Positions 43,339 to 54,153 of a stretch of 64,000 bases of DNA are shown here, in pieces (positions within the stretch are counted from its first letter, which is position 1; the number at the start of each line of letters is the position of its first letter). Below the pieces are notes generated by a model. The model did not search any database and was not told the origin of the DNA. It saw only the letters and a program-made list of their open reading frames with translations. This DNA is from Nocardia cyriacigeorgica (GTDB taxonomy: Bacteria > Actinomycetota > Actinomycetes > Mycobacteriales > Mycobacteriaceae): positions 180,211-244,210 of the forward strand of contig NZ_JAAGUY010000002.1 in the NCBI RefSeq assembly GCF_010868145.1, read 5' to 3'. A program made the translations under genes and the position numbers.

Positions 43339-44250
43339 TCAGCCCTGCGCGGGCGCACCCACCCGATCGACGAACTCGGCGGTGAGCCGAGCCAGATCGG
43401 CCGGATGCGACAGCGGCGACCAGTGCCGGGCGGCGATCTCGCGCCTTGTCAGGTCCGACACCCAATTATCCGCCTCGGCATGCACCACAGGGCGCACCGC
43501 GCGGTCGCCTGTCGCGACGATCACCTGGACCGGGAGGTCGATCGGGCGCGGGCGAGGATTGCCGAGACGTGGCCGGATATTGGCGCGATAGAGCTTCAGG
43601 TTGTTGATCATGTCGGCGCGCAGGGTTGGCGCGGGATGGACCAGGGCTGGATCGATGCCGTCGAAGAAGGCGAGGAAGCGCGGCCACCGGCCAGACAGAC
43701 CGCGCAACACCGGATTCGGCAGGCCCGGGATCTGGAAGGCGACGGTATAGGCCGAGGCCACACCCTGTGCGAGCGAATTACGCAGGCGAGCGAGGGAGAA
43801 CGGTCCACGCAGATAGGCGCCGAGGAAATCGAGATTCGGGCCGGACACCGAGGTGAACGACGCGATCGACGCGCCCGCCTCTGGCATCGAGGCCAGTTCC
43901 CAACCGATCACCGAACCCCAGTCGTGGCCGAGCACATGCACCTGTTCACCAGGGGCGACCGCGGCCGCAACAGCGCGCACGTCGGCGGCCAACTCCTCGA
44001 TCCGGTAGGCGTCGACCTCGGCCGGGACCGTACTCGCGCCCGCACCACGGTTATCGAAGGAAATCACTCGGTAGCGTTCGGCCAGCCCGGTGGCGACGCC
44101 GTTCCACAGGGTGTGGGTATCAGGCCAGCCGTGGACCAGGATGATCGCGGGGCCCGCGGGATTTCCGCATTCGAACACCGCAAGTTCGATATCGCCGCGG
44201 CGGACGGTCCGGGTCGGCCGGGCGGGGAATGGCTCGGTGGCGGCGATCAT
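43339..44250 (-). CDS. Alpha/beta hydrolase, epoxide-hydrolase-like
   Basis: 303 residues from ATG 44250, AAAGG 8 bases upstream. Oxyanion motif H40-G-W-P, nucleophile elbow GHDWGS with Asp110 (Asp rather than Ser, as in epoxide hydrolases and haloalkane dehalogenases), the later acid in ATGDRAV and catalytic His in ARHWSPL. The cap region lies about 130-230. It hydrolyses an unknown small substrate in the cytoplasm. It is an extra gene between dciA and gyrB; most relatives have none here. Confidence 0.85.
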   Translation of the reverse strand: MIAATEPFPARPTRTVRRGDIELAVFECGNPAGPAIILVHGWPDTHTLWNGVATGLAERYRVISFDNRGAGASTVPAEVDAYRIEELAADVRAVAAAVAPGEQVHVLGHDWGSVIGWELASMPEAGASIASFTSVSGPNLDFLGAYLRGPFSLARLRNSLAQGVASAYTVAFQIPGLPNPVLRGLSGRWPRFLAFFDGIDPALVHPAPTLRADMINNLKLYRANIRPRLGNPRPRPIDLPVQVIVATGDRAVRPVVHAEADNWVSDLTRREIAARHWSPLSHPADLARLTAEFVDRVGAPAQG

Positions 44251-44299
44251 CGACTTCACCTTTCGACAGTGACGGTCCGGAGGATCCGGATCGGCGCGC

Positions 44300-44315
44300 T
44301 GTTCCACGTGAAACC
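44300..44315. promoter_or_regulatory. parS-like site
   Basis: TGTTCCACGTGAAACC matches the parS consensus TGTTTCACGTGAAACA at 14 of 16 positions. It lies in the spacer between the hydrolase start and dciA, about 4 kb from oriC on the side opposite to parA and parB. Confidence 0.72.
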
Positions 44316-44400
44316 GCTGTTCGTGGCGGTGTTGCGAACTTCGGCGGCCGACAGCGGAATCAACGTAACACCGAGTACCACATACTGGCCAGGTATCGGC

Positions 44401-44967
44401 TCAGCCGTAGGTGTCGCGCGGCCCTCGACCCTTGATATGGCGTTCCCCCTTACGCCAGCTCGGCGCCGCCGGGCCGGAGATCCGCAACGACGTCACCACG
44501 CCCTGCCCCACCGCAGCATTGATCTTGGCCAGAATCTGCGCCTGCAGCATGCGCAGCTGGGTCGCCCAGGCCGTCGATTCGGCGGTAATGCTGAGCACAC
44601 CGTTCTCCAGCTTGACCGGCGTGGCGTGACTTGCGATGTCCTCACCCACCACCCCGGACCAGCGGCCGAGCACCATGCCCTCGGCGACCTTGGTCGACCA
44701 GCCTCGGCTCTTGGCAATCGAACCGGTCAGCTTGGACAGCATCTGTGGATCACGCTCATCGGGTCTCGGCCCGGACCATCCGGTGCGGCGTCTGGCGCCG
44801 GTCCGCAGCCCGCGACGCGGTGAGGAACGCCCCTGACCGACCGACTTTCCGCTGGCCTTGGCCGCGGCACGGGCCTCTTCCAGCGCCCGGCGGGCCAGAT
44901 CGATACCGCGCAACTCCGGTTCCGGGTTCGAGCTCGAGGGGCCCGATGGCTCCGGTTGATCGGTCAT
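44401..44967 (-). CDS. dciA: DciA-type helicase loader (DUF721)
   Basis: 188 residues. A basic, disordered N-terminal half precedes the DUF721 core ([20 protein letters not shown], then [20 protein letters not shown]) and an end with [11 protein letters not shown]. DciA proteins bind and load the DnaB helicase in bacteria lacking DnaC. GGAG lies 5 bases before ATG 44967. Found next to recF in Mycobacteriales. Confidence 0.9.
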   Translation of the reverse strand: MTDQPEPSGPSSSNPEPELRGIDLARRALEEARAAAKASGKSVGQGRSSPRRGLRTGARRRTGWSGPRPDERDPQMLSKLTGSIAKSRGWSTKVAEGMVLGRWSGVVGEDIASHATPVKLENGVLSITAESTAWATQLRMLQAQILAKINAAVGQGVVTSLRISGPAAPSWRKGERHIKGRGPRDTYG

Positions 44968-45320
44968 CGTCGCTCCGTTCGCCTCGTCGAGTTGTCCCCA
45001 ACTGTGGTGAGTTGTCCCCAGGCTCCGACACGCACTGCGCAACAAGCTGTTCCGTTGCGGTACCGGGACGACATTCTCACCGCAACCTTGGCATAACCCC
45101 AGGTAGAACCTATTTTTTCGACGTTTTCACACTCAGCGGTTGCGGCTGCTGTCGAGTTGCGGACGTCCGGCGTGTCACCTGGCGAGCCCAAGTTATCCAC
45201 AGGCTGTTGACAACATGGGATCGATGCGTGCGACCAGGCACGAAGGTCGGAGCGCATGGAAAAACTGTACGGCAGCGATCCCGAAGCGGAGCCGACGATG
45301 GACGGTGTGCGGCGCATCGG
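44968..45320. other. recF-dciA spacer with DnaA-box-like sites
   Basis: 353 bases without a gene. It holds two GAGTTGTCCCCA repeats (44988 and 45010), a perfect TTATCCACA DnaA box at 45193-45201 beside a TGTTGACAACA inverted repeat, and a T-rich stretch at 45110-45130. It may carry a dciA promoter and serve as an extra DnaA-binding place. Confidence 0.6.
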
Positions 45321-46508
45321 TCAGCCTGCGGCGGACGAGTCGACGGCATGGATGATCCGGGAGGTGCGGCGGTCGGCGTCGCCGGTGGTCTCGACCCGCA
45401 GCGTGGTCGCCGACAACTCCGCCGGGACGTCCTCGGGAACGGCCGCGGTGATGAGCACCTGCTCGGCGGCGGCCGCCACCGAGGCAAGCGCGGTACGTCG
45501 ACGGCGGTCGAGCTCGGCGAAGACGTCATCGAGCAGCAGTACCGGATCGGTGCCACCCTCGCGCAGCAGCTCGAACGAGGCGAGCCGCAGGGCGAGGGCG
45601 AACGACCAGGACTCGCCATGGCTGGCGAAACCCTTCGCGGGCGCGTCACCGAGCATCAGTTCGAGATCATCCCGGTGCGGGCCCACCAGACACACCCCGC
45701 GCTCCAATTCACGCGGCCGAGCAGCGGTGAGTTCGCGCAGCAGGATCGCCTCCAGTTCCGCGATATCACCGGGAGCAGGTGGACGGGTCGGGTCGAGGTA
45801 ATCCTCCGGCAGCGCGGCACTGCGGTAGCCGATGGCGGCAGGACGCGACTCCGGAGCGATCGAGGCATAGGAGTCGGTCAGATGTGGGGACAGCTCATGT
45901 ACCAGGCGTAGCCGCTCGGCCAGCAGCTGCGATGCGTGCGCGGCCAGATGCCCGTCCCACACATCGAGGGTGCCGAGATCGGCGCGCGAGCGGGCCTGCC
46001 TACCCGCGCTCTTCAGCAGTGCCGATCGTTGCCGCAGCACCCGGTCGTAATCGGCGCGGACCGCAGCCAGGCGCGGGAGTCGGGCTGTGCACAACTCGTC
46101 GAGGAACCGGCGCCGCTCCCCCGGATCGCCGCGGACCAACGCCAGATCCTCGGGTGCGAACAACACGGTGTGCAGAATCCCCAGGATCTCCCGGGGCCTG
46201 CGCACCGGCGACCGGTTGATCTGCGCACGGTTGGGTGAGCCCTGATTGAGTTCGATATCGATGCGCAGTTCACGGCCGGTATTCACCACGGTGGCACCGA
46301 TCCTGGCTCGCTCGGTCCCCATCCGCAGCAGCGGCGCGTCACCGGAGACCCTATGGGAGCCCAGAGTGGACAGGTAGCCGGCCGCCTCCAGCAGATTGGT
46401 CTTCCCGTTGCCATTCGCGCCGAGGAAAACCGTTCCGCCTGTGGATAACTCGATATCCGCGTGCTCCCAGGAACGGAAGTCACGAACCGTCAGAGCTCGG
46501 ATGAACAT
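45321..46508 (-). CDS. recF: Recombination mediator RecF
   Basis: 395 residues. SMC-like ATPase: Walker [10 protein letters not shown] at about 31-39, the RecF block [12 protein letters not shown], and Walker [16 protein letters not shown] near residue 330. It loads RecA at gaps with RecO and RecR. Separated from dnaN by 162 bases that carry DnaA-box-like sequences. The gnd gene that sits between dnaN and recF in some relatives is absent. Confidence 0.97.
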   Translation of the reverse strand: MFIRALTVRDFRSWEHADIELSTGGTVFLGANGNGKTNLLEAAGYLSTLGSHRVSGDAPLLRMGTERARIGATVVNTGRELRIDIELNQGSPNRAQINRSPVRRPREILGILHTVLFAPEDLALVRGDPGERRRFLDELCTARLPRLAAVRADYDRVLRQRSALLKSAGRQARSRADLGTLDVWDGHLAAHASQLLAERLRLVHELSPHLTDSYASIAPESRPAAIGYRSAALPEDYLDPTRPPAPGDIAELEAILLRELTAARPRELERGVCLVGPHRDDLELMLGDAPAKGFASHGESWSFALALRLASFELLREGGTDPVLLLDDVFAELDRRRRTALASVAAAAEQVLITAAVPEDVPAELSATTLRVETTGDADRRTSRIIHAVDSSAAG

Positions 46509-46670
46509 GCGCTCAGCTCGCCAGATGGTATGTCACAGCTGTATCCACAACTGTGGACAAGTGTGCTTGTGCCGCACCACTTTCCATTGCCGATCGGTTC
46601 CGGTAACCCGAAACGTCGTACCGCACAGCCGGTTTCGGATCCTGCTCGCACCCGACGGTCACACTCGCAC
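46509..46670. promoter_or_regulatory. dnaN-recF spacer with DnaA boxes
   Basis: Contains GTATCCACAACTGTGGACAA (46541-46560), two facing DnaA-box-like sequences, the right one reading TTGTCCACA on the minus strand. A further TGTGGATAA lies inside the recF start at about 46440. They may allow DnaA to influence recF expression. Confidence 0.6.
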
Positions 46671-47846
46671 TCAGCCCGGGAGCCGGACCGGCATCAACAG
46701 ATAGGTGTAGGTGCTGTCCAGGGCGGCGAACGCACCGGAGTCCAGTGCCTGCGGCTCCTCCTCGGACGCGGGCAGCAACACCGCGGGACGGCTCGGCGTG
46801 GTGAACCCGAAGGTGACCCGATCCGAATGCAGAGCCGACAGACCGTCGATGAGGTAGCCGGGGTTGAACGCGATGGTCAGTGGCTCGCCGCGGAAGTCGG
46901 CCTCCAGCCACTCCTCGGCCCGACCAGCGTCGTCGCCACCCGCTGACAACAGCAGGCCGTCACCGGAGAACTCCAGCCGCACCTGGGCACCACGCTCGGC
47001 AACGAGGGCCACACGCTTGATGGCATCGGTGAGGGTGGCGACCTGCAGAGTCGCGAGTGAGGTGTGCTCCTTGGGGAGCAACTGACGGAACTTGGGGAAT
47101 TCCGCATCGAGCAGGCGGGTGGTAGTGCGCCGGCCCGCATTGACGATGCCGAGCAGCCCGTCGGCGCCCGATCCAGTGCCGAGCGACAGCTGCACCGGCG
47201 CGTCGGTGGCGCCGAGGGTCTTCGCCGACTCCGACAGTGTGCGCGCCGGGATCAACACGGCGGTCTCGATATCGGTACGAGCCGGCTGCCATTCGATGTG
47301 GCGCACCGCGAGGCGGAAGCGGTCGGTGGCCGCGAGAACCACCTGGGGACCTTCGATCTCGACCCGGATGCCGGTGAGCATCGGAAGCGTGTCGTCCCGG
47401 CCTGCGGCGACGGCGACCTGGCCGACTGCCTCGGCGAAGACATCGGCATTGAGTTCACCGCTCTGCTGCGGCACCTCGGGAAGCTGGGGATAGTCCTCGA
47501 CCGGCATGGTGGGCAGGGAGAACTTGGCGCTACCGCAGCTGATCAGCACGCGGGTGCCGTCGACGGAGACATCGACCGGCTTATTGGACAGCGCCTTGGT
47601 GATATCGGCCAACAGCCGCCCGGAGACGAGCACCTGGCCAGGGCCTGCGACCTCGGCCGCGACCCGCATCTGTGCGGAGACCTCGTAGTCGAAGCCGGAG
47701 ACGGTCAGCCCGTCTTCATCGGCAACGAGCAGCACTCCACCGAGCACCGGGACCGGCGGCCGGGACGGAAGGCTGCGCGCGACCCAGGCGACCGACTCCG
47801 CGAAATCCTCACGGGCGACCCGAAACTTCATGCTCGAAAGCTCCAT
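46671..47846 (-). CDS. dnaN: DNA polymerase III beta clamp
   Basis: 391 residues from ATG 47846, with a later ATG at 47831 as alternative. Begins [20 protein letters not shown]. Three repeated clamp domains and the C-terminal LMPVRLPG ending form the ring that slides on DNA; the hydrophobic pocket residues are spread over domains 2 and 3. First gene leftward of oriC. Confidence 0.97.
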   Translation of the reverse strand: MELSSMKFRVAREDFAESVAWVARSLPSRPPVPVLGGVLLVADEDGLTVSGFDYEVSAQMRVAAEVAGPGQVLVSGRLLADITKALSNKPVDVSVDGTRVLISCGSAKFSLPTMPVEDYPQLPEVPQQSGELNADVFAEAVGQVAVAAGRDDTLPMLTGIRVEIEGPQVVLAATDRFRLAVRHIEWQPARTDIETAVLIPARTLSESAKTLGATDAPVQLSLGTGSGADGLLGIVNAGRRTTTRLLDAEFPKFRQLLPKEHTSLATLQVATLTDAIKRVALVAERGAQVRLEFSGDGLLLSAGGDDAGRAEEWLEADFRGEPLTIAFNPGYLIDGLSALHSDRVTFGFTTPSRPAVLLPASEEEPQALDSGAFAALDSTYTYLLMPVRLPG

Positions 47847-48383
47847 CGCCCGATCTGTCCTCTCCCGGTTTCGTGATCTTGCAGCGGCCCGACGATGTCG
47901 TCGGCCCCCTGTCGGCTGGTCAGCGTTGGTTCTCGAAAGACGTGCTGTCGCGGCCGCCTTCGAAAGTGTGGCACAGACGACCGACAACCAAACGGTACCG
48001 CGTTCGAGCCGAGCACCGGGCCCGACCCTCCGGTCCGGCTCGCGCGCTCTGCTGTCCGGCCCTGCCTGATGCTCCTTCTCCTTGCTTGTGTGCCGGGACC
48101 CGATCGTGAAGCCGAGCCTGCCCGACCGACTTTCCACACAGCCTGTTTTGAAGAGAGATCTATTAGAAGAAGAACTGAAGTAGTAATAGGCCCTGTGGAT
48201 TCTGTGGAATGAGGTCGTCTGCGCAGGTCACAGGGCGTGGTGCGGTGGGGATGAGTGTTGAGTGTCTCGAGGATGAACAGCGGGGGTCTGTGGAGGCCGG
48301 AAGTTTGTCCCACATCTATCCACCGCTGATCCTCGAGTTGTTCCACCGGATTCACCCGGTTGTTCACACGTGTGCACGAGATC

Positions 48384-48440
48384 GTGGACAACCAGTGGAA
48401 TCCTCGAGGACTCCACAAGGATTCCTCGAGGAATCCACAG
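48384..48440 (+). repeat. oriC 57-base repeat, copy 1
   Basis: Contains GTGGACAACC, then a CCTCGAGG palindrome, ACTCCACA, a second CCTCGAGG and AATCCACAG. It matches copy 2 at 52 of 57 positions by my count. The DnaA-box-like parts and the palindromes alternate at about one-turn spacing. Confidence 0.85.
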
Positions 48441-48558
48441 GGACAACAACGCAGATCGCCCGGTCAGCGGCTGTGGAGGCAGCACCCTGTGGACTCTGTG
48501 GACAGATGCCCTGTGTGCGGACACACGTCACCCGACCCGCCGGGCTGTGAGCAAAACG

Positions 48559-48615
48559 GTGGACAACCATGGGATTCCTCGAGGACTCCACAGGAATTCC
48601 TCGAGGAATCCACAG
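48559..48615 (+). repeat. oriC 57-base repeat, copy 2
   Basis: Same layout as copy 1, 175 bases further toward dnaA. The paired CCTCGAGG palindromes and the flanking box-like motifs are conserved; differences cluster before the first palindrome and in the short spacer between the two. Confidence 0.85.
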
Positions 48616-48669
48616 CCCATGGACATGGGTCACCCCAGGTCAGGGGCTTTCACAGGCTGTGTATGCGGA

Positions 48670-50805
48670 TCAGCGCGAACGCTGTTTGATTCGGGCTGTG
48701 AGTTCTTGAACCTGGTCGTAGACCCGGCGCCGTTCGGTCATCTCCTTGCGGACCTTCTTCTCCGCGTACATGACCGTTGTGTGGTCGCGACCGAATGCCT
48801 GGCCGATCTTCGGCAGGGACAGATCGGTGAGCTCACGGCACAGATACATGGCGATCTGGCGAGCCTGAGCCAGCGGACGGGCCTTACCAGGGCCGGTCAG
48901 CTCCTCGAGCGTCGTATTGAAGTACTCGGCGGTGACGGCCATGATCGTGGCCGCGGTGATCTCGAGCGCCGCGGTATCGGGCATCAGATCGCGCAGCACC
49001 ACCTCGGCCAGCGGCAGATCCAGCGGCTGACCGTTGAGCGAGGCGAACGCCGTCACCCGGATCAGCGCGCCCTCCAGCTCGCGGATATTGCGCTCGACCC
49101 GGCTGGCGATGAGTTCGAGCACGTCATGCGGGACATCGAGGCGGTCCATCCTGGCCTTCTTGCGCAGGATCGCGATCCGGGTCTCCAGCTCCGGCGGCTG
49201 CACATCGGTGATCAGGCCCCATTCGAACCTGGTCCGCAACCGCTCCTCCAGCGTGGCGAGCTGCTTGGGCGGCCGGTCCGAGGACACCACGATCTGCTTG
49301 TTGGCGTTGTGCAGGGTGTTGAAGGTGTGGAAGAACTCTTCCTGGATACCTTCCTTGCCCTCGATGAACTGGATGTCGTCCACCAGCAGGATGTCGGTCT
49401 CCCGGTAGCGGCGCTTGAACGCCACCTTGCGGTCGTCGCGCAGACTGTTGATGAAGTCGTTGGTGAATTCCTCGGTGGAGACGTACTTGACCCGCATCCC
49501 GGGGAACAGCCGCTGGGCGTAGTGCCCGGCCGCATGCAGCAGATGGGTTTTGCCCAGACCGGAGGCACCCCAGACGAACAGCGGGTTGTAGGCCCGCGCC
49601 GGCGCCTCGGCGATCGCGACCGCCGCGGCGTGCGCGAATCGGTTGGACGCGCCGATGACGAACGTCTCGAAGGTGTATTTGGCATTCAGACTCGCCGACG
49701 AGGTCTGCGGCGCCTGCGGTTCCTGCGATTTGGCGAAGTAGGTCGGCCAGGAGTCGCGGACGTTGACCACGGGTTCGTCGTCGTGGTCGGAACGCTGGCC
49801 GTCACCGGCCGGCTCGCGCACCGGCTCGCGGACGGTGTCGTGTGCGGCTTCGCGGATCGGCTCGTGCGCCACGGCGGGCGCCTGATCTTCGGCAGGGCCG
49901 GACTCACGCAGGTCGGCGGCGATCGGCGCGCGCGGCGTGGGCTCCGGGGTGAACAGCGACTCCTGTCCCGGCGGTACCGACTCACGACGCGGCGCGGGCG
50001 CGGACTCACGGCGTTGAGCCGGTGAACTCTCGACCGCACCCGTGTCCGTCCGTTCGGCGTTCGGCGCCGGGTATTCGCCGCGCGGGGCGTACTCGGGCCT
50101 GCGGAAGTCGTCCGCGGGCCGGTAGTCCTGATCGGATCGGCGCTCGCTCGCCTCGGCGAAGTCAGAGCCGTACTCCGGTCGGCCGAAGTTCTCGCGCTGT
50201 TCGTAGTTGTCCCCCGAGCCGTATCCGTCGGACTCGGCGAACCCGTCGGCGCGCCCGTAGCTATCGGGCCGATCGAACTCTTGAGCCTGTGGATAATCCT
50301 GGCCGGGTGGATAGGTGCGGCCCGCTGCGTAGTCGGCGCTGGGATAGTCGGGGGCGTAGTCGTTGCCTGCGGCATAGCGCGGTGGACTGAACTCGCCGCG
50401 GCCTGCGAACTCCGCATTCGGATATTCGGGCCTGCGGGGCTGCTCGCGCGGCCGTTCCGGCCTGCTGGTCATCCTGGCGTGCCGGGGCGGGGGGCTCGGG
50501 CGTTCGGTACCCGGCGTGGTCGGCGCGGCGATGCGCACCCCGAGACCTTCGACCTGTGGACCCAGCCGTCGCGCCAGCGAACGCAGGATCGGTTCCCGCA
50601 GATCGCGCTCGATCGCTTCCTGGGCCAGCGACGACGGTACCGAGAGCAGTGCGAACCCCTGTGCGACTGTCAACGGCTTGACGAGCTTCAACCACGCCTG
50701 TTGTGCGCGGGAGACCGACGGGATGGCACCATCGGGAGAGCCGGTAGTGAGTTCGGCGACCACCTCCGGCCAAACGGTAGCCAACACGTTCTGCTCGTCG
50801 TCCAT
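48670..50805 (-). CDS. dnaA: Replication initiator DnaA
   Basis: 711 residues, longer than the roughly 500 usual in mycobacteria because domain II (about 110-370) is a long low-complexity linker rich in Tyr, Pro, Arg, Glu and Asp. Domain I begins [20 protein letters not shown]. Domain III has Walker [10 protein letters not shown] and Walker B LLVDDIQF. Domain IV has the DNA-binding signature [14 protein letters not shown]. It opens oriC. The upstream region has a perfect DnaA box, consistent with autoregulation. Confidence 0.98.
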   Translation of the reverse strand: MDDEQNVLATVWPEVVAELTTGSPDGAIPSVSRAQQAWLKLVKPLTVAQGFALLSVPSSLAQEAIERDLREPILRSLARRLGPQVEGLGVRIAAPTTPGTERPSPPPRHARMTSRPERPREQPRRPEYPNAEFAGRGEFSPPRYAAGNDYAPDYPSADYAAGRTYPPGQDYPQAQEFDRPDSYGRADGFAESDGYGSGDNYEQRENFGRPEYGSDFAEASERRSDQDYRPADDFRRPEYAPRGEYPAPNAERTDTGAVESSPAQRRESAPAPRRESVPPGQESLFTPEPTPRAPIAADLRESGPAEDQAPAVAHEPIREAAHDTVREPVREPAGDGQRSDHDDEPVVNVRDSWPTYFAKSQEPQAPQTSSASLNAKYTFETFVIGASNRFAHAAAVAIAEAPARAYNPLFVWGASGLGKTHLLHAAGHYAQRLFPGMRVKYVSTEEFTNDFINSLRDDRKVAFKRRYRETDILLVDDIQFIEGKEGIQEEFFHTFNTLHNANKQIVVSSDRPPKQLATLEERLRTRFEWGLITDVQPPELETRIAILRKKARMDRLDVPHDVLELIASRVERNIRELEGALIRVTAFASLNGQPLDLPLAEVVLRDLMPDTAALEITAATIMAVTAEYFNTTLEELTGPGKARPLAQARQIAMYLCRELTDLSLPKIGQAFGRDHTTVMYAEKKVRKEMTERRRVYDQVQELTARIKQRSR

Positions 50806-51336
50806 GCAGTGTCCTCCCCGGAAGTTGGTCGATGGGAGCAGACGGCCGGGGTACGCAAGACGTCTACCGTGGTGGTTCGATCCGATCCCGCGCGGGTCGT
50901 TACCGGTTCGGTCGCATCCCGGAATCGCGGTGTTTCCCGGTGGCGGCGCAGCACCGTCGGCTTAACGAATATGCCACTCACGGGGTCTTTCCACACAATT
51001 ATCCACAGATGTGGAGAACTCCTGTGGATTGGGGATCATGGCGTCGCTGACCAGCCGCAGTGCCCCGACCTGCAGCGAAACCGGCTATCGTCCGGCTACG
51101 CGGTCATCGGCCGGACGCGCTGACCGATCAGGGGTGTGGACGAGGTCACGGCCACATACCGCTGATATGGGCGAGTTTGACCCGTTCGTGGCCGCTGAGT
51201 ACCCTCGTACAGTCACCCCTTGGTGCGGTGGCTGCCCTGTGCTGACTGTTCGCCAGGATCGCCGCGCGCCGAGGATGGGCGAATCACCACAAGCTTCGGG
51301 CGCATCTGGCGCCCACCAACTCGAGGAGTGTTGACC
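50806..51336. promoter_or_regulatory. dnaA-rpmH divergent promoter region
   Basis: 531 bases without a gene. On the dnaA side a perfect DnaA box TTATCCACA (50999-51007) is flanked by TGTGGAGAA and TGTGGATTG variants. On the rpmH side TTGACC (51177-51182) and TACCCT (51200-51205) are 17 bases apart and form a good plus-strand promoter, giving a leader of about 125 bases. Confidence 0.75.
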
Positions 51337-51480
51337 GTGGCCAAGGGCAAGCGGACGTTCCAGCCGAACAACCGTCGTCGGGCGCGGGTTCACGGCTTCC
51401 GTCTCCGGATGCGGACCCGTGCGGGCCGCGCCATCGTTTCCGCGCGCCGCCGTAAGGGCCGCGGCGCTCTGACGGCCTGA
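51337..51480 (+). CDS. rpmH: Ribosomal protein bL34
   Basis: 47 residues, GTG start at 51337 with GAGGAG 8 bases upstream. Begins [20 protein letters not shown] and ends [11 protein letters not shown], the universal L34 pattern. Part of the large ribosomal subunit. Confidence 0.98.
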   Translation: MAKGKRTFQPNNRRRARVHGFRLRMRTRAGRAIVSARRRKGRGALTA

Positions 51481-51568
51481 TCCTTCTCCCGGATTCGGTG
51501 TCGGATGCCCGGTTCGCCGAACGCTGCGCTCCTCTTCCCTGATCGCTCACACGCCCCCGGACTCTCGG

Positions 51569-51985
51569 GTGCTGCCTGAGTCGTATCGGCTGCATCGTCG
51601 TGCCGACTTCTCCAGGACGGTGCGTCGCGGCCAACGAACCGGGAGGCGTGACCTGGTGGTGCACGCATTCGTGCACACCGTGGATCCGGCTGCCGAATCG
51701 ACCGAGGATGCGCTGGTTCGCGTCGGCGGTCCGCGCTTCGGATTGATTGTCAGCAAGGCGGTGGGCAACGCGGTGATTCGTCACCGGGTGGCCCGCCGCC
51801 TGCGTCATATCTGCGCCGAGGTCCGCGCCGAGATTCCCGTCGAGGCCGATATCGTCATCCGGGCTCTACCCGGCGCTGCGACCGCCGATTCTGCGGAGCT
51901 GCTGCGCCAGCTGCGCGGCGCAGCTCGCAAGCTTGGTCTCGGCGCTACCGCCCGGCCCGCCGCGCGCTCGGGTGAACCGGTATGA
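51569..51985 (+). CDS. rnpA: Ribonuclease P protein component
   Basis: 138 residues from GTG 51569. Begins MLPESYRLHRRADFSRTVRR and carries the RNase P signature in VGNAVIRHRVARRLRHI. It helps the RNase P RNA cut tRNA precursors. The C-terminus overlaps yidD by 4 bases. Confidence 0.96.
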   Translation: MLPESYRLHRRADFSRTVRRGQRTGRRDLVVHAFVHTVDPAAESTEDALVRVGGPRFGLIVSKAVGNAVIRHRVARRLRHICAEVRAEIPVEADIVIRALPGAATADSAELLRQLRGAARKLGLGATARPAARSGEPV

Positions 51986-52368
51986 GACCGCCCGCGGCTC
52001 TGGTCCGATGGCCCGCCAACATTCTGATCTTCCTGATCGAGCTCTACCGGACCTATGTGTCCCCCACCCGCATGCCGGTCTGCCGGTTCACACCGACCTG
52101 TAGCGAGTACGCGGTCACCGCGTTGCGCACCCGAGGGCTGTTCATCGGCCTCGGATTGACGGTCGTGCGTCTGGCCAAATGTGCACCCTGGCACCCTGGT
52201 GGGTGGGACCCCGTTCCGGAGCGGAAGCGCCGCGACGAGCACGGGAACGAGGCAACCGCCGAATCGTCACGGGATACGACCCCGCCGGCCGACTCGGAGC
52301 CGGAGGCCAAGGCTTGTACAGGATCACCGTCCGCGGTGATCGGCGATACGAACGACGGGAGTGCATAG
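51982..52368 (+). CDS. yidD: Membrane protein insertion efficiency factor YidD
   Basis: 128 residues. Core motifs [11 protein letters not shown] and [13 protein letters not shown] are intact. A hydrophilic C-terminal tail of about 45 residues is extra. It assists YidC-dependent membrane insertion and overlaps both rnpA and yidC. Confidence 0.96.
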   Translation: MRPPAALVRWPANILIFLIELYRTYVSPTRMPVCRFTPTCSEYAVTALRTRGLFIGLGLTVVRLAKCAPWHPGGWDPVPERKRRDEHGNEATAESSRDTTPPADSEPEAKACTGSPSAVIGDTNDGSA

Positions 52369-53455
52369 AGCCGTGCTCGACTTCATTTATTACCCGGTGT
52401 CCTGGATCCTTTGGTTCTGGCACCGGGTCTTCGGGTTCGCGTTCGGCGCGGACAATGGACTCACCTGGGCACTGGCCGTGGTGTTCCTGGTCTTCTCGCT
52501 GCGGCTGTTGCTCTACAAGCCGTTCGTGAAGCAGGTGCGCACTACCAAGCAGATGCAGGAACTGCAGCCTCAGATCAAAGAGCTGCAGAAGAAGTACAAG
52601 AACGACCGCCAGAAGATGGCGCTGGAGATGCAGAAGCTCCAGAAGGAGAACGGCTTCAACCCGCTCATGGGCTGCCTGCCGATTCTGGCCCAGGTGCCGG
52701 TATTCCTCGGTCTGTTCCATGTGCTGCGCTCGTTCAACCGGACCGGTCACGGCCTGGGGCAGCTCGGCATGGACCCGGTCACCAACGCGAACACCCCGAA
52801 CTACGTCTTCAGCGCGGCCGATGTCCAGTCGTTCCTGAGCGCCCGTATTTTCGGCGCGCCGATCTCCGCGTTCATCACCACCCCGGCTAACGAGCTGCTG
52901 GCATTCGAGGACTGGGGCGGGATTCCCAGCCGCATCTCCATCGCCGCTGTCGCCATCCCGCTGATGGTCATCGCCTCGGTCGCAACGCACTTCAACGCCC
53001 GCGCCTCGGTCCAGCGGCAGACGCCGGAGGCCGCAGCCAACCCGCAGGCCGCGCTGATGAACAAGCTGGCGCTGTGGGTGTTCCCGCTCGGTGTGCTCGT
53101 CGGTGGTCCCTTCCTGCCGATCGCCATTCTGTTGTACTGGGTCTCCAACAACATCTGGACCTACGGGCAGCAGCATCTCGTCTTCGGCCGGATGGCCAAG
53201 GAGGAAGAGGCCAAGAAGCAGGCCAAGCTGGAGCAGCGGGCGCAGAACGCTCCGAAGCCGGGCGCCAAGCCAGTCGACACTCGAAAGAAGCAGGCGACCC
53301 AACCATCCACCGCAGCCGCCGAGGACGACGCCGCCACCACGAATGGTGCGGCCCCCGCGGCAAAGGCAGCGGGTAAGCAGTCGGGCCAGAAACGGCCGGG
53401 CGGCCAGAAGAAGTCGGGCAATCGCGGCCGGGCCAATCAGAAGCGACGCCGCTGA
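52361..53455 (+). CDS. yidC: Membrane protein insertase YidC
   Basis: 364 residues from GTG 52361; the GTG at 52373 is an alternative that would move the start to [10 protein letters not shown]. Helices at about 12-30, 36-52, 100-120, 190-212 and 228-255, with the conserved [18 protein letters not shown] coiled coil and [19 protein letters not shown] segment. A basic Lys/Gln/Ala-rich tail from about 270 likely touches the ribosome. Inserts membrane proteins with or without SecYEG. Confidence 0.97.
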   Translation: MHRAVLDFIYYPVSWILWFWHRVFGFAFGADNGLTWALAVVFLVFSLRLLLYKPFVKQVRTTKQMQELQPQIKELQKKYKNDRQKMALEMQKLQKENGFNPLMGCLPILAQVPVFLGLFHVLRSFNRTGHGLGQLGMDPVTNANTPNYVFSAADVQSFLSARIFGAPISAFITTPANELLAFEDWGGIPSRISIAAVAIPLMVIASVATHFNARASVQRQTPEAAANPQAALMNKLALWVFPLGVLVGGPFLPIAILLYWVSNNIWTYGQQHLVFGRMAKEEEAKKQAKLEQRAQNAPKPGAKPVDTRKKQATQPSTAAAEDDAATTNGAAPAAKAAGKQSGQKRPGGQKKSGNRGRANQKRRR

Positions 53456-53551
53456 CTCCATTCGATCGGTGGGAAACCACTATCACCGAGCAACCCTTGA
53501 TCGCGGCACCCGGACAACCGGCAGCCGCGACGAGCAGATGAAGGAAATCAA

Positions 53552-54103
53552 ATGACTGTTGAGACCGACGGAGGGGACGCCACTGTGGCAACGACGATGG
53601 TTGATGCCGACACCGAAGCGGGTGACGTCGCGAGCGACGCCGAGGAAGCGTTGATCGAAGAGGGCGAGATCGCGGGCGACTACCTGGAGCAGCTGCTCGA
53701 TGTGCTCGACTTTGATGGCGATATCGATCTGGACGTCGAGGGAGACCGTGCGGTGGTGAGCATCGACGGCGGCCGGGACCTGTCGAAGCTCGTAGGCCGC
53801 AACGGCGAGGTGCTCGATGCGCTGCAGGAGCTGACCCGCCTCGCGGTGCAGCAGGCGACCGGTGTACGCAGCCGGCTCATGCTGGACGTCGCCGGCTGGC
53901 GGGCCAAGCGTCGCGAAGAGCTGAGCGCGCTCGGGACTGCGGCAGCGAAGCGCGTGCAGGAATCCGGCGCACCTGAATCGTTGGCGCCGATGACGCCGTT
54001 CGAGCGCAAGATCGTCCACGACGCTGTTGCGGCTGTCGATGGCGTCGCGAGCGAGAGTGAGGGCGTGGAGCCGAACCGGCATGTGGTTGTCGTTCCGGCT
54101 TGA
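53552..54103 (+). CDS. khpB: RNA-binding protein KhpB (Jag), KH and R3H domains
   Basis: 183 residues. An acidic N-terminus (to about 40), a KH-like domain with SKLVGRNGEVLDALQELTRL, and a C-terminal R3H domain with PFERKIVHDAVAAV. It binds RNA, usually with KhpA, and affects cell elongation and wall synthesis in other Gram-positives. Last gene of the rpmH-yidC group, followed by a terminator. Confidence 0.93.
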   Translation: MTVETDGGDATVATTMVDADTEAGDVASDAEEALIEEGEIAGDYLEQLLDVLDFDGDIDLDVEGDRAVVSIDGGRDLSKLVGRNGEVLDALQELTRLAVQQATGVRSRLMLDVAGWRAKRREELSALGTAAAKRVQESGAPESLAPMTPFERKIVHDAVAAVDGVASESEGVEPNRHVVVVPA

Positions 54104-54153
54104 TGGATAGTCCGGCACGCCCCGTGCGCTGACGGGGTGCGCAATGGTTGGAT

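Larger units (their letters stand above)
47847..48669. other. Chromosomal replication origin oriC
   Basis: The 823-base dnaA-dnaN spacer, the site of oriC in actinobacteria. It is full of DnaA-box variants in both orientations (forms of TTGTCCACA and TTATCCACA). It has an AT-rich island at about 48143-48190 that is a likely unwinding element, and six CCTCGAGG-type elements. Two 57-base near-identical repeats occupy the dnaA side. The dnaN promoter must also lie here. Confidence 0.92.

Noticed and set aside
48370..50025. Plus-strand frame of 551 codons opposite dnaA and part of oriC
   Set aside because: It covers oriC repeats and the antisense of dnaA. No protein-like features.
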